Positions 25,738 to 32,991 of a stretch of DNA of 34,467 nucleotides are shown here, piece after piece. Numbering within the stretch: the stretch's first letter is position 1; every line of letters begins with the position of its first letter. The notes beneath the pieces are model-generated. The model saw nothing but the letters and a program-made list of their open reading frames with translations, did not search any database and was not told the origin of the DNA. This stretch comes from Chloroflexota bacterium (GTDB taxonomy: Bacteria; Chloroflexota; Anaerolineae; Anaerolineales; UBA11579): contig JABJGH010000031.1 in the NCBI GenBank assembly GCA_018662365.1, forward strand, positions 1 to 34,467, in the 5' to 3' direction. The position numbers and the translations under genes were made by a program.

Positions 25738-26346
25738 TTGGTATCCGATCACGTTCAACAATTAACCGAAATCCAAGAAGCTGATTTTGAGAAAGAAAGT
25801 TTTTTGGATGAAATAGACAGATCCGTTTCAAGTGGTTTTTCAGGAATCATTAATTGCATTCAATGTGGTTCTTGTAGTGGGACTTGTCCAGCATCTGAGG
25901 ACATGACTCATACGCCGCGCCATCTTTTTGCGATGATCGCTAGCGAGCAACGCGATGAAGTATTAAGCAGTAATACCTTCTGGTATTGTGTTTCCTGTTA
26001 TCAATGTGTGGTTCGCTGCCCGAGAGAGGTGAAGATCACAGATATTATGTATGCCCTTAAACGAAAGGCAATACGGTCTGGCCTTTACTTAGATTCGGAT
26101 TCGATCAGCGTCGGTTTTTCTGGTCGGTTTCTGGATTATGTAGAAGATTATGGGCGCAGCTTTGAGTTTGGATTGGCCACTCGCCATAATCTTCGATATC
26201 GTCCATTAGATGCAATGAAGATGGCGCCTATGGGGCTGGGCATGTTCAGAAAGGGGCGCATGGATCTCACCCCAAATCGAATTGAAAATTTGAAGGAATT
26301 TCAGAAAATACTTAAGAAGGCTAGAGAACTAGGAGAAACAATATGA
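25738..26346 (+). CDS. hdrC: CoB-CoM heterodisulfide reductase-like subunit C (HdrC)
   Basis: A 202-residue ferredoxin-type subunit that relays electrons from HdrA to HdrB. It carries two 4Fe-4S motifs, CIQCGSCSGTCP (Cys40, 43, 46, 50) and CVSCYQCVVRCP (Cys84, 87, 90, 94), followed by the HdrC-typical TDIMYALKRKAI and a C-terminal helix region with MKMAPMGLGMFRKGRM. It starts with TTG at 25738, supported by GGAGGT five bases upstream and by the absence of a better in-frame ATG. Its stop overlaps the hdrB start (ATGA). No membrane helix is present, so this is a soluble complex rather than an HdrDE type. Confidence 0.93.
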   Translation: MVSDHVQQLTEIQEADFEKESFLDEIDRSVSSGFSGIINCIQCGSCSGTCPASEDMTHTPRHLFAMIASEQRDEVLSSNTFWYCVSCYQCVVRCPREVKITDIMYALKRKAIRSGLYLDSDSISVGFSGRFLDYVEDYGRSFEFGLATRHNLRYRPLDAMKMAPMGLGMFRKGRMDLTPNRIENLKEFQKILKKARELGETI

Positions 26347-27287
26347 AATACAACTATTATCCTGGTTGTTCTCTTGAACGAAATGCACATTCTTACCATG
26401 ATTCTGCAATGGCGGTTGGTACAAAGCTGGGTATCGAATTTGTAGAAGTGGAAGATTGGAATTGTTGTGGGGCAACGGAATATATGTCGATTGATAAAAT
26501 TTCCGCTTTTACCCTTTCAGGAAGGAACTTGGCATTAGCCTATGAGCAAAAAGAAAATGGAGATTTAGTTGCACCCTGCAGCCTTTGTCTACTTAATCTT
26601 CAAAAAAGTGACCATCATATGCAGGAGTCTCAGGAATTGGCGAATAACGTTAATACCTCTCTGGCGGAGGGAGGGTTATCCTATAAACCAGGGTCGGTAC
26701 AGTCAAAACACTTATTGGATGTCTTCGCGAAAGATATTGATGAAAATGAGATTGTTGAAAAAGTTGAAAAATTCTTATATGGCTTAAAAATTGCGCCTTA
26801 TTATGGTTGTTTGTCCTCAAGACCAGGTTTTGATGGGAGGGAAAATTTTGATTTTCCTTTAAGGTTGGATAACCTAATCAGTTTATTGGGTGCGGACGTG
26901 GTTGATTTCCCTTTAAAAACACATTGTTGTGGGGGGCATATGACCCAGATCAGTGAGCCGACTGCGCTGGAGTTGATCAGAAGGTTGCTCAAAAATGCAG
27001 TAGACAACCATGCGGATATGATCGTGACTATTTGCCCAATGTGTCAATTGAATTTGGATGCTTACCAAGATAGTGTTAATAAATATTTCAAAACAGATTT
27101 CAATATCCCCGTCTTATATTTCACCCAAATCATGGGGGTAGCATTTGGCTTTGAACCCAAAGAAATGGGTATTTGGCAAGAATTTGTCAATGCGAAAGAG
27201 GTATTAGCAAAAATCCTCGATGAACCTCCCAAAGTTCCTAAAGAAAAACGTGCTTCAAAGACTGCCCTTCCAATGGCAAAGGTATAA
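26343..27287 (+). CDS. hdrB: CoB-CoM heterodisulfide reductase-like subunit B (HdrB)
   Basis: A 314-residue subunit with two CCG domains, the site of disulfide reduction in methanogens on a pair of noncubane 4Fe-4S clusters. The first motif is Cys9-X31-Cys41-Cys42-X36-Cys79-X2-Cys82, exactly the known CX31-39CCX35-36CXXC pattern. The second is Cys156-X38-Cys195-Cys196-X34-Cys231-X2-Cys234, one residue shorter in its third spacer. All ten cysteines are therefore kept. It starts inside the hdrC stop. Because bacteria are not expected to make CoM-S-S-CoB, the physiological disulfide (or other acceptor) is unknown. Confidence 0.94.
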   Translation: MKYNYYPGCSLERNAHSYHDSAMAVGTKLGIEFVEVEDWNCCGATEYMSIDKISAFTLSGRNLALAYEQKENGDLVAPCSLCLLNLQKSDHHMQESQELANNVNTSLAEGGLSYKPGSVQSKHLLDVFAKDIDENEIVEKVEKFLYGLKIAPYYGCLSSRPGFDGRENFDFPLRLDNLISLLGADVVDFPLKTHCCGGHMTQISEPTALELIRRLLKNAVDNHADMIVTICPMCQLNLDAYQDSVNKYFKTDFNIPVLYFTQIMGVAFGFEPKEMGIWQEFVNAKEVLAKILDEPPKVPKEKRASKTALPMAKV

Positions 27288-27301
27288 AGGAGGACATGAG
27301 A

Positions 27302-29314
27302 ATGAATAAGAAAAGAATAGGGGTATATGTTTGTCATTGCGGCACAAACATCGCTGGGGTTGTGGATGTGGAAAATGTTGCAAAATGGGCGCTGGAAGAA
27401 CTTGGGGAAGAAGGAGTAGTGGTATCTAAGGATAATAAGTTCATGTGCTCTAGTGTTGGGCAAGAATTGATCCAAACAGATATTGAAGAACAAGGATTAA
27501 ATCGGGTAGTTGTTGCGGCTTGTTCTCCCCATTTACATGAAAAAACTTTTAGGACTGCTTCTGAGCGAGCTGGGCTCAATCCTTATCTTTGTGAAATGGC
27601 TTCGATTCGTGAGCAAGTTTCATGGGTCCATACCGACAAAGCAATAGCGACCCAAAAAGCAAAAGCGATGGTTGCTGGGGCAGTGAGGCGGGTTGCTCAA
27701 CATGAACCCCTTGAACCGATTCATGTTCCTATTAATGAAGCAACCTTGGTGGTAGGAGGGGGAATTGCTGGGATTCAGGCGGCTTTGGAGATCGCAAATG
27801 CCGGACATCCGGTTTATTTGGTGGAGCGAGAACCCTCGATTGGGGGTCATATGGCCCAATTTGATAAGACCTTCCCGACATTGGATTGTGCCGCATGTAT
27901 TCTTACACCGAGAATGAGCGAAGTTGGCATGCACCCGAAAATAGATCTGATGACTTGGAGCGAGGTTGAAAATGTAGATGGATATGTGGGAAATTTTAAT
28001 GTCCGGATCCGAAAGAAATCCCGATTTATTAATTTGGCTGATTGTAATGGCTGTGGCATTTGTGAACAAAAGTGCCCGGTGAAGATCGTTGATAAAAATT
28101 TTGAGGCAGGTATCGGATATCGGAAAGCGATTTACCGGCCCTTTGATCAGGCGATCCCCAATTATCCCGTTTTGGATCAACCTAATTGCACCTACTTTAT
28201 TAAGGGTACCTGTAAGGCCTGTGAAAAGTTTTGCCCAACCGGCGCAATCAATTTTGAAAAAGAAGATGAATTGGTCAATGTGGAAGTAGGGAATATCATC
28301 CTTGCGACGGGCTATGACCTTTATGACACAAAAAAGATCCCGCAATATGGCTTTGGTCGATTACCGAATGTTTTTTCGAGTTTGGAATTTGAGCGCATGT
28401 GTAATGCGGCAGGACCGACCAGTGGAGAAATCGTATTACGTGATGGAGTTACCAAACCGAAATCAGTGGGGATCGTGCATTGTGCAGGGAGTAGAGATCT
28501 CAACCACAATAATTATTGTTCTTCAATCTGCTGCATGCAAAGTTTAAAATTTGCTCACCTTGTCCATGAACGCACCGGGGCAACGATCTATAACTTTTAT
28601 ATTGATATGCGGACACCTGGCAAGGACTACGACGAATTTTATCAGCGGGTACTAGAAGAAAAGACCTTCTTTATTCGAGGGAAAGTTTCAGAAATTTCTG
28701 ATGCGGCTCGTAATGAGGAGGAGGAGGGGAAATTAGTTGTCCAAGTTGAAGATACCCTCCTTGGGGAGCAGCGAAGGATACCTTTGGATATGGTTATTCT
28801 TTCTGCAGCCTTAGTACCAAAGGCAGATTCAGGTGATGTTGCCAAACAATTTGGTATCTCCTGCAGTAGTAACGGGTGGTTCAGCGAGAAACATCCGAAG
28901 TTGGACCCAATTTCAACTATGACCGAGGGAATATTCATTGCCGGGTGTGCGACCGGACCGAAAGATATTCCCGCTTCGGTTTCCCAAGGTTCTGCTGCTG
29001 CTGCCAGGGTGATTTCTTATATCGAAACTGGGGTGCTTGCCCTTGAGCCGATCCGAGCTACCGTTTCGGAAGAGAATTGTTCAGGATGCAGGATATGTAA
29101 TGACCTATGTCCTTACAACGCGATTGTGTTCCATGACGAGACAATGGTTTCTGAAATTAATCATGCTCTCTGTCAGGGATGCGGCACTTGTGTGGCTGCA
29201 TGCCCAGCGGGTGCGATCAGTGGCACAGGCTTTAGCAACGAGCAGATATTGGCCCAGGTGAAGGGATTATTGATGTTAGATTTTGCCGAGCCTGAATTGG
29301 AAAAGGTCCCTTAG
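27302..29314 (+). CDS. hdrA: Heterodisulfide reductase-like subunit A (HdrA), electron-bifurcating flavoprotein
   Basis: A 670-residue FAD and Fe-S subunit, expected to split electrons from MvhD between ferredoxin and HdrBC. The N-terminal HdrA domain begins GVYVCHCGTNIAGVVDVE (Cys11, Cys13). The FAD-binding GGGIAGIQAALEIANAG begins near residue 150, then GGHMAQFDKTFPTLDCAACILTPRM (Cys196, Cys199). Two inserted 4Fe-4S motifs start at Cys248 (CNGCGICEQKCP) and Cys304 (CKACEKFCPTG). Two more lie at the C-terminus, Cys593 (CSGCRICNDLCP) and Cys624 (CQGCGTCVAACP). ATG at 27302 is eight bases from AAGGAGG; the ATG at 27296 is only two bases from it and less likely. Confidence 0.95.
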   Translation: MNKKRIGVYVCHCGTNIAGVVDVENVAKWALEELGEEGVVVSKDNKFMCSSVGQELIQTDIEEQGLNRVVVAACSPHLHEKTFRTASERAGLNPYLCEMASIREQVSWVHTDKAIATQKAKAMVAGAVRRVAQHEPLEPIHVPINEATLVVGGGIAGIQAALEIANAGHPVYLVEREPSIGGHMAQFDKTFPTLDCAACILTPRMSEVGMHPKIDLMTWSEVENVDGYVGNFNVRIRKKSRFINLADCNGCGICEQKCPVKIVDKNFEAGIGYRKAIYRPFDQAIPNYPVLDQPNCTYFIKGTCKACEKFCPTGAINFEKEDELVNVEVGNIILATGYDLYDTKKIPQYGFGRLPNVFSSLEFERMCNAAGPTSGEIVLRDGVTKPKSVGIVHCAGSRDLNHNNYCSSICCMQSLKFAHLVHERTGATIYNFYIDMRTPGKDYDEFYQRVLEEKTFFIRGKVSEISDAARNEEEEGKLVVQVEDTLLGEQRRIPLDMVILSAALVPKADSGDVAKQFGISCSSNGWFSEKHPKLDPISTMTEGIFIAGCATGPKDIPASVSQGSAAAARVISYIETGVLALEPIRATVSEENCSGCRICNDLCPYNAIVFHDETMVSEINHALCQGCGTCVAACPAGAISGTGFSNEQILAQVKGLLMLDFAEPELEKVP

Positions 29315-29321
29315 GAGAATT

Positions 29322-29795
29322 ATGATGACAAAACCATTTGAACCGATGATCATTGGTTTTACATGTAATTGGTGCAGTTACCGAGCGGCAGACCTCGCCG
29401 GGACTTCCCGGAAAAAGTATCCCCCAAATATCAGACTGGTACGAATGATGTGTTCTGGACGTTTGGATCCTGTTTTTGTGTTAGAGGCATTTAGCGGGGG
29501 GGCAGATGGTGTAATGATCACGGGGTGTCACCCTGGGGAATGCCATTATATTGAACAGAATTTCAAAGCATTACGCCGTGTACTATTACTCAAAAGGACG
29601 ATAGAACCTTTAGGAATTAATCCCCAAAGATTGAAATTAGTTTGGGCGAGTGCTTCGGAAGGAAACTTATTTGCAAAAGAAGTAGAAACATTTATAGGGG
29701 AGGTGCGAGATTTGGGACCCTTGAATTGGCAAAAGAGGGCGATGAGAAATGATCTTAGACTTGTTGAAAGTCTTCCTGAGGAGGTGCCCGTATGA
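29322..29795 (+). CDS. mvhD: F420-non-reducing hydrogenase iron-sulfur subunit D (MvhD)
   Basis: A 157-residue subunit that joins the hydrogenase to HdrA and carries a 2Fe-2S cluster. The five conserved cysteines are Cys15 and Cys18 in GFTCNWCSYRAADLAG, Cys44 in RMMCSGRLDP, and Cys69 and Cys74 in TGCHPGECHYIEQN. The start at 29322 (or the adjacent ATG at 29325) follows AGGAG at 29313; the longer frame from 29283 overlaps the end of hdrA and adds 13 residues that are not part of the family. The mvhG ATG overlaps its stop. Being a separate gene rather than fused to HdrA is the usual arrangement. Confidence 0.95.
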   Translation: MMTKPFEPMIIGFTCNWCSYRAADLAGTSRKKYPPNIRLVRMMCSGRLDPVFVLEAFSGGADGVMITGCHPGECHYIEQNFKALRRVLLLKRTIEPLGINPQRLKLVWASASEGNLFAKEVETFIGEVRDLGPLNWQKRAMRNDLRLVESLPEEVPV

Positions 29796-30787
29796 GTGAA
29801 AATGGAAAACCAAAATTTGCCATGTATTGGGCTGCCTCCTGTGGAGGATGTGAGATCGCAGTGTTAAATATCCATGAAAAAATATTGGATTTTGATGCCA
29901 ATTTTGAGGTCGCATTTTGGCCTGTAGCGATGGATGCAAAATATAAAGATGTTGAGGCATTGGAGGACGGGGAAATTTTATTGACCTTATTTAATGGGGG
30001 AATACGAAATGATGAAAATGAGCATATTGCCAAATTGCTGAGACAAAAATCTCAGATCATGGTTGCATTTGGCTCCTGTGCAAATGAGGGGTGTATTCCA
30101 GGCTTAGCGAATTTATCACCAATTGAATCGTTATTTGAAACCGTGTACAACACCGTTTCCACTGAAAACGAGGAGGGAATACGACCCCAGTCGAGCTACG
30201 AAATGCCTGAAGGAACGATCCATATTCCAGAGATGTATCCGGTCTTGAGGACCTTGGATCAGGTAATTGATGTTGATTATTATATGCCTGGCTGTCCTCC
30301 GGAGTCCCATCAAGTGGCGGCGGTGGTAGATCTAGTGATCTCGGTGGTGAAGGGGGAGGCGGTTTTGCCGCCAAAGGGAACAGTGATTGGGGCGGGAAAT
30401 TCAACAGTGTGTGATGAATGCGAACGAACCCGAAATGTAAAAAAGATTAAGAAATTTGTTCGTATCCAAGATATAGAAAGGTTCGATCCTGAAATTTGTT
30501 TGCTCGAACAAGGATTGATTTGTAATGGACCGGCTACATTAAGCGGTTGCATGGCAAAATGTCCTACATCTGGTGCTCCTTGTGTAGGGTGTTATGGGCC
30601 AGGTCCCAGGGTTTTAGATTATGGAGCCAGAATGGTCGCGGCCTTGGCGTCAGTGATTGACAGCCGCGACCCTGTGGAAATTGAGGCGATCTTAGATGGC
30701 ATCGTTGATCCTGCTGGCACATTTTATAAATTCAACCTGGCCCATTCTTTGCTAAAAACTGGCAAAGCATCTTGGAATGGCAATTAG
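29792..30787 (+). CDS. mvhG: [NiFe] hydrogenase small subunit, F420-non-reducing type (MvhG)
   Basis: A 331-residue electron-transfer subunit of a group 3c [NiFe] hydrogenase. The proximal cluster motif is WAASCGGCE (Cys17, Cys20), with GSCANEGC near 95-100 and MPGCPPESHQ near 168. The C-terminal region CDECER, CLLEQGLICNGPATLSGC and CPTSGAPCVGCYGPGP supplies two further 4Fe-4S clusters. There is no twin-arginine signal, so the enzyme is cytosolic. It starts inside the mvhD stop with GAGGAGG upstream and is followed after nine bases by mvhA. Confidence 0.95.
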   Translation: MSENGKPKFAMYWAASCGGCEIAVLNIHEKILDFDANFEVAFWPVAMDAKYKDVEALEDGEILLTLFNGGIRNDENEHIAKLLRQKSQIMVAFGSCANEGCIPGLANLSPIESLFETVYNTVSTENEEGIRPQSSYEMPEGTIHIPEMYPVLRTLDQVIDVDYYMPGCPPESHQVAAVVDLVISVVKGEAVLPPKGTVIGAGNSTVCDECERTRNVKKIKKFVRIQDIERFDPEICLLEQGLICNGPATLSGCMAKCPTSGAPCVGCYGPGPRVLDYGARMVAALASVIDSRDPVEIEAILDGIVDPAGTFYKFNLAHSLLKTGKASWNGN

Positions 30788-30796
30788 GAGACGACA

Positions 30797-32263
30797 ATGA
30801 AACGAATAACTATTGATCCGATTACCCGGCTCGAAGGGCATGGAAAAATCGAAATATTCTTGGATGACGAGGGTAATGTTGAAAATACCTATTTTCAAAT
30901 TCCAGAATTGAGGGGTTTTGAACAATTTTGTGTCGGCCGCCCCGTAGAAGAAATGCCAGTGCTAACCAATCGAATCTGTGGGGTTTGCCCGGAAGCACAT
31001 CATATGGCGGCAGCCAAAGCAGCTGATGCAGTCTATGGCATTGATCCACCACCGACCGCAAAAAAATTGCGCGAATTGCTTTATAGCGCTTTTTTTGTGA
31101 CTGATCATGCTACTCATTTTTATGCATTGGGAGGCCCAGATTTTGTGATGGGGCCAGATGCACCTGTTTCAGAGAGAAATATTTTGGGTGTGATCAAAAA
31201 AGTGGGGTTGGAGATTGCAGGGCAGGTGATTAAAGCCCGCAAATCAGGGCACCATGTGATTGAGGTGATCGGTGGGAGGAAGATCCATCCCTGCACATCC
31301 ATTCCGGGCGGGCAGACTAAAGGGATTACGGAAGAAGAGCGGCTTGAAATCCTTGAATTGGGTAAATGGGCAGTGGAATTTGGTCAGTTTAGTTTAAAGC
31401 TTTTCAATGATATCGTGCTGGGTAATAAGGAATATGTGGACTTGATTCTAGGGGATATTTATACGCACCATACCCATTATATGGGGATGGTCGATGAAAA
31501 TAATATGGTCAATTTTTATGAAGGCAAGGTGGGAATTGTTGATCCGAATGGCAAGATGCTGGGAAAATATGAACCCCATGAGTATACCGATTGGATCGCT
31601 GAAAGAGTTGAGCCATGGACCTATCTGAAATTCCCATACCTTAAAAAAGTGGGTTGGAAAGGATTTGTGGATGGGGTGGACTCCGGGATTTATTGTGCAA
31701 CTCCGTTATCACGATTGAACGTGGCTGATGGCATGGCAACGCCAGTTGCACAAGAAGAATATGAGAAATATTTCGACACACTAGGTGGAAAACCCGTTCA
31801 CCAGCGATTGGCTACCCATTGGGCAAGACTGATCGAACTCTTGTATGCAGCAGAACGATGGGTCGAACTGGCGAGTGATCCTGAAATAACCTCGGATGAC
31901 TTCCATGCGGTACCGACAAAGACCCCCACTGAAGGAGTAGGGACTGTGGAAGCCCCTCGGGGAACGCTCACTCACCATTATTGGACGGATGAACGCGGGG
32001 TTCTGACGAAGGTTAATTTGGTGGTGGGTACGACGAATAATTATGCACCGATCAGCATGTCGATCAAGAAAGCTGCCCAAAGTTTAATTACGAACGGGAC
32101 GGTGATCACGGAGGGTTTGCTGAACAAGGTTGAAATGGCCTTTCGCACTTATGATCCATGTTTTGGTTGTGCGACACATTCCCTGCCAGGACAGATGCCG
32201 TTGGAAGTTGAAGTTCGTGATGCAAATGGAGAGATCATCGAAAATCTAAAACAATACTGTTAA
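30797..32263 (+). CDS. mvhA: [NiFe] hydrogenase large subunit, F420-non-reducing type (MvhA)
   Basis: A 488-residue catalytic subunit that splits H2. Signature pairs are L1 RICGVCPEAHH (Cys61, Cys64) and L2 DPCFGCATH (Cys455, Cys458), four Cys that bind the Ni-Fe centre. The start ITIDPITRLEGHGKIEIF holds Glu13 of the proton path. A 27-residue tail after His461 is the extension that the maturation protease removes after nickel insertion. The set MvhA-MvhG-MvhD with HdrABC is the electron-bifurcating type known from methanogens and several sulfate reducers. A terminator follows nine bases after the stop. Confidence 0.96.
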   Translation: MKRITIDPITRLEGHGKIEIFLDDEGNVENTYFQIPELRGFEQFCVGRPVEEMPVLTNRICGVCPEAHHMAAAKAADAVYGIDPPPTAKKLRELLYSAFFVTDHATHFYALGGPDFVMGPDAPVSERNILGVIKKVGLEIAGQVIKARKSGHHVIEVIGGRKIHPCTSIPGGQTKGITEEERLEILELGKWAVEFGQFSLKLFNDIVLGNKEYVDLILGDIYTHHTHYMGMVDENNMVNFYEGKVGIVDPNGKMLGKYEPHEYTDWIAERVEPWTYLKFPYLKKVGWKGFVDGVDSGIYCATPLSRLNVADGMATPVAQEEYEKYFDTLGGKPVHQRLATHWARLIELLYAAERWVELASDPEITSDDFHAVPTKTPTEGVGTVEAPRGTLTHHYWTDERGVLTKVNLVVGTTNNYAPISMSIKKAAQSLITNGTVITEGLLNKVEMAFRTYDPCFGCATHSLPGQMPLEVEVRDANGEIIENLKQYC

Positions 32264-32271
32264 TCGAACCT

Positions 32272-32306
32272 AAAAGCCTGGGTGAATATGCCCAGGCTTT
32301 TTATTT
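32272..32306 (+). terminator. Terminator between mvhA and the maturation protease
   Basis: AAAAGCCTGGG (32272-32282) pairs perfectly with CCCAGGCTTTT (32291-32301) and runs into a T-rich stretch. It ends the hdr-mvh transcript ahead of the protease, which then depends on read-through. Confidence 0.85.
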
Positions 32307-32315
32307 AAGGCAAAC

Positions 32316-32846
32316 ATGATAACGAAAGGCAAAACCATAGTAATTGGTTTAGGAAACTCGATATTGGGGGATGATGGTTTGGGTTGGCGCGTAGTTGAAG
32401 AGGTGGAAAACCGAATTGGGCGAGATCCTCGGTTGAACATCAAAGAGATTGATTTTGCCTATTATTCCTTAGGGGGATTGGCCTTAATGGAGAATATGGA
32501 AGGATATCGGAAAACGATCATTGTCGATTCGATCGTCACAGGAAATAACCCAATCGGGACAATATTCAGCCTCCCGTTAAATGAATTGCCCAATTTTTCT
32601 AGCGGCCATTCCACAGCAGCCCATGACACCTCTTTAATGACTGCTCTCGAGGTGGGGAGGAAGTGCGGGATTAACCTTCCGGAAGAAATTTGGACAGTAG
32701 TAATTGAAGCTGAAAATGTGTATGAGTTCAGTGAGGAAATTTCACAATCCATCTTAAATTCCATCCCAGAGGCTGTTGAACATGTTTTTGATAGATTACT
32801 GGTTAAAGAATGGGAGATTTCTGAACCTAACGAAAAAATTGATTAA
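32316..32846 (+). CDS. Hydrogenase maturation protease (HyaD/HycI/FrcD family, M52)
   Basis: A 176-residue nickel-sensing endopeptidase that should remove the 27-residue tail of MvhA. It starts TIVIGLGNSILGDDGLGWRVVEEVE, with Asp19/Asp20, followed by IIVDSIVTG and the SSGHSTAAHDTSL loop, positions that in HycI supply the nickel ligands Asp, Asp and His. Length is typical. It lies downstream of mvhA but after a strong terminator and before a palindrome-rich gap. Its dedicated partner is most likely MvhA, the only [NiFe] large subunit in the window. Confidence 0.92.
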   Translation: MITKGKTIVIGLGNSILGDDGLGWRVVEEVENRIGRDPRLNIKEIDFAYYSLGGLALMENMEGYRKTIIVDSIVTGNNPIGTIFSLPLNELPNFSSGHSTAAHDTSLMTALEVGRKCGINLPEEIWTVVIEAENVYEFSEEISQSILNSIPEAVEHVFDRLLVKEWEISEPNEKID

Positions 32847-32867
32847 AAACCAAAATTAAGGGGGTTG

Positions 32868-32893
32868 TTTGTACAAAATTTAACTAAAGTTAA
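32868..32893. repeat. Two short palindromes after the protease gene
   Basis: TTTGTACAAA (32868-32877) is a perfect ten-base palindrome; TTAACTAAAGTTAA (32880-32893) is an inverted repeat with a two-base centre. They precede the TTGTGA element and the cytochrome promoter by a few bases and may be extra regulator sites. Confidence 0.4.
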
Positions 32894-32909
32894 TTACTTT
32901 TTACTTGGC

Positions 32910-32961
32910 TTGTGATAAATTATACAAAGAGGGACAAGTTTTATATTGCCCTTCACGTGAA
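32910..32961 (+). promoter_or_regulatory. CRP/FNR-like element, AGGGACA box and palindrome before the cytochrome gene
   Basis: TTGTGATAAATTATACAA (32910-32927) keeps 10 of 12 positions of TTGTGA-N6-TCACAA; AGGGACA follows at 32930-32936, exactly 20 bases from the start of the element, as upstream of hdrC. TATATT at 32942-32947 is a fair -10, which would place the operator at about -36 to -41, the activator position. TTCACGTGAA (32952-32961) is a further perfect palindrome near the expected start site. Confidence 0.6.
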
Positions 32962-32991
32962 TAGTGATCTAGTCATCTATCGGAGGATAAA

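Noticed and set aside
27620-28345. A 241-codon open frame on the minus strand inside hdrA
   Set aside because: It lies wholly antisense to a gene with all HdrA motifs, has no family resemblance and no ribosome site; it is a by-product of the codon usage of hdrA.
29283-29321. A longer start for mvhD
   Set aside because: It would overlap the hdrA end by 32 bases and add a basic stretch unrelated to MvhD; AGGAG at 29313 serves the ATG at 29322 or 29325.
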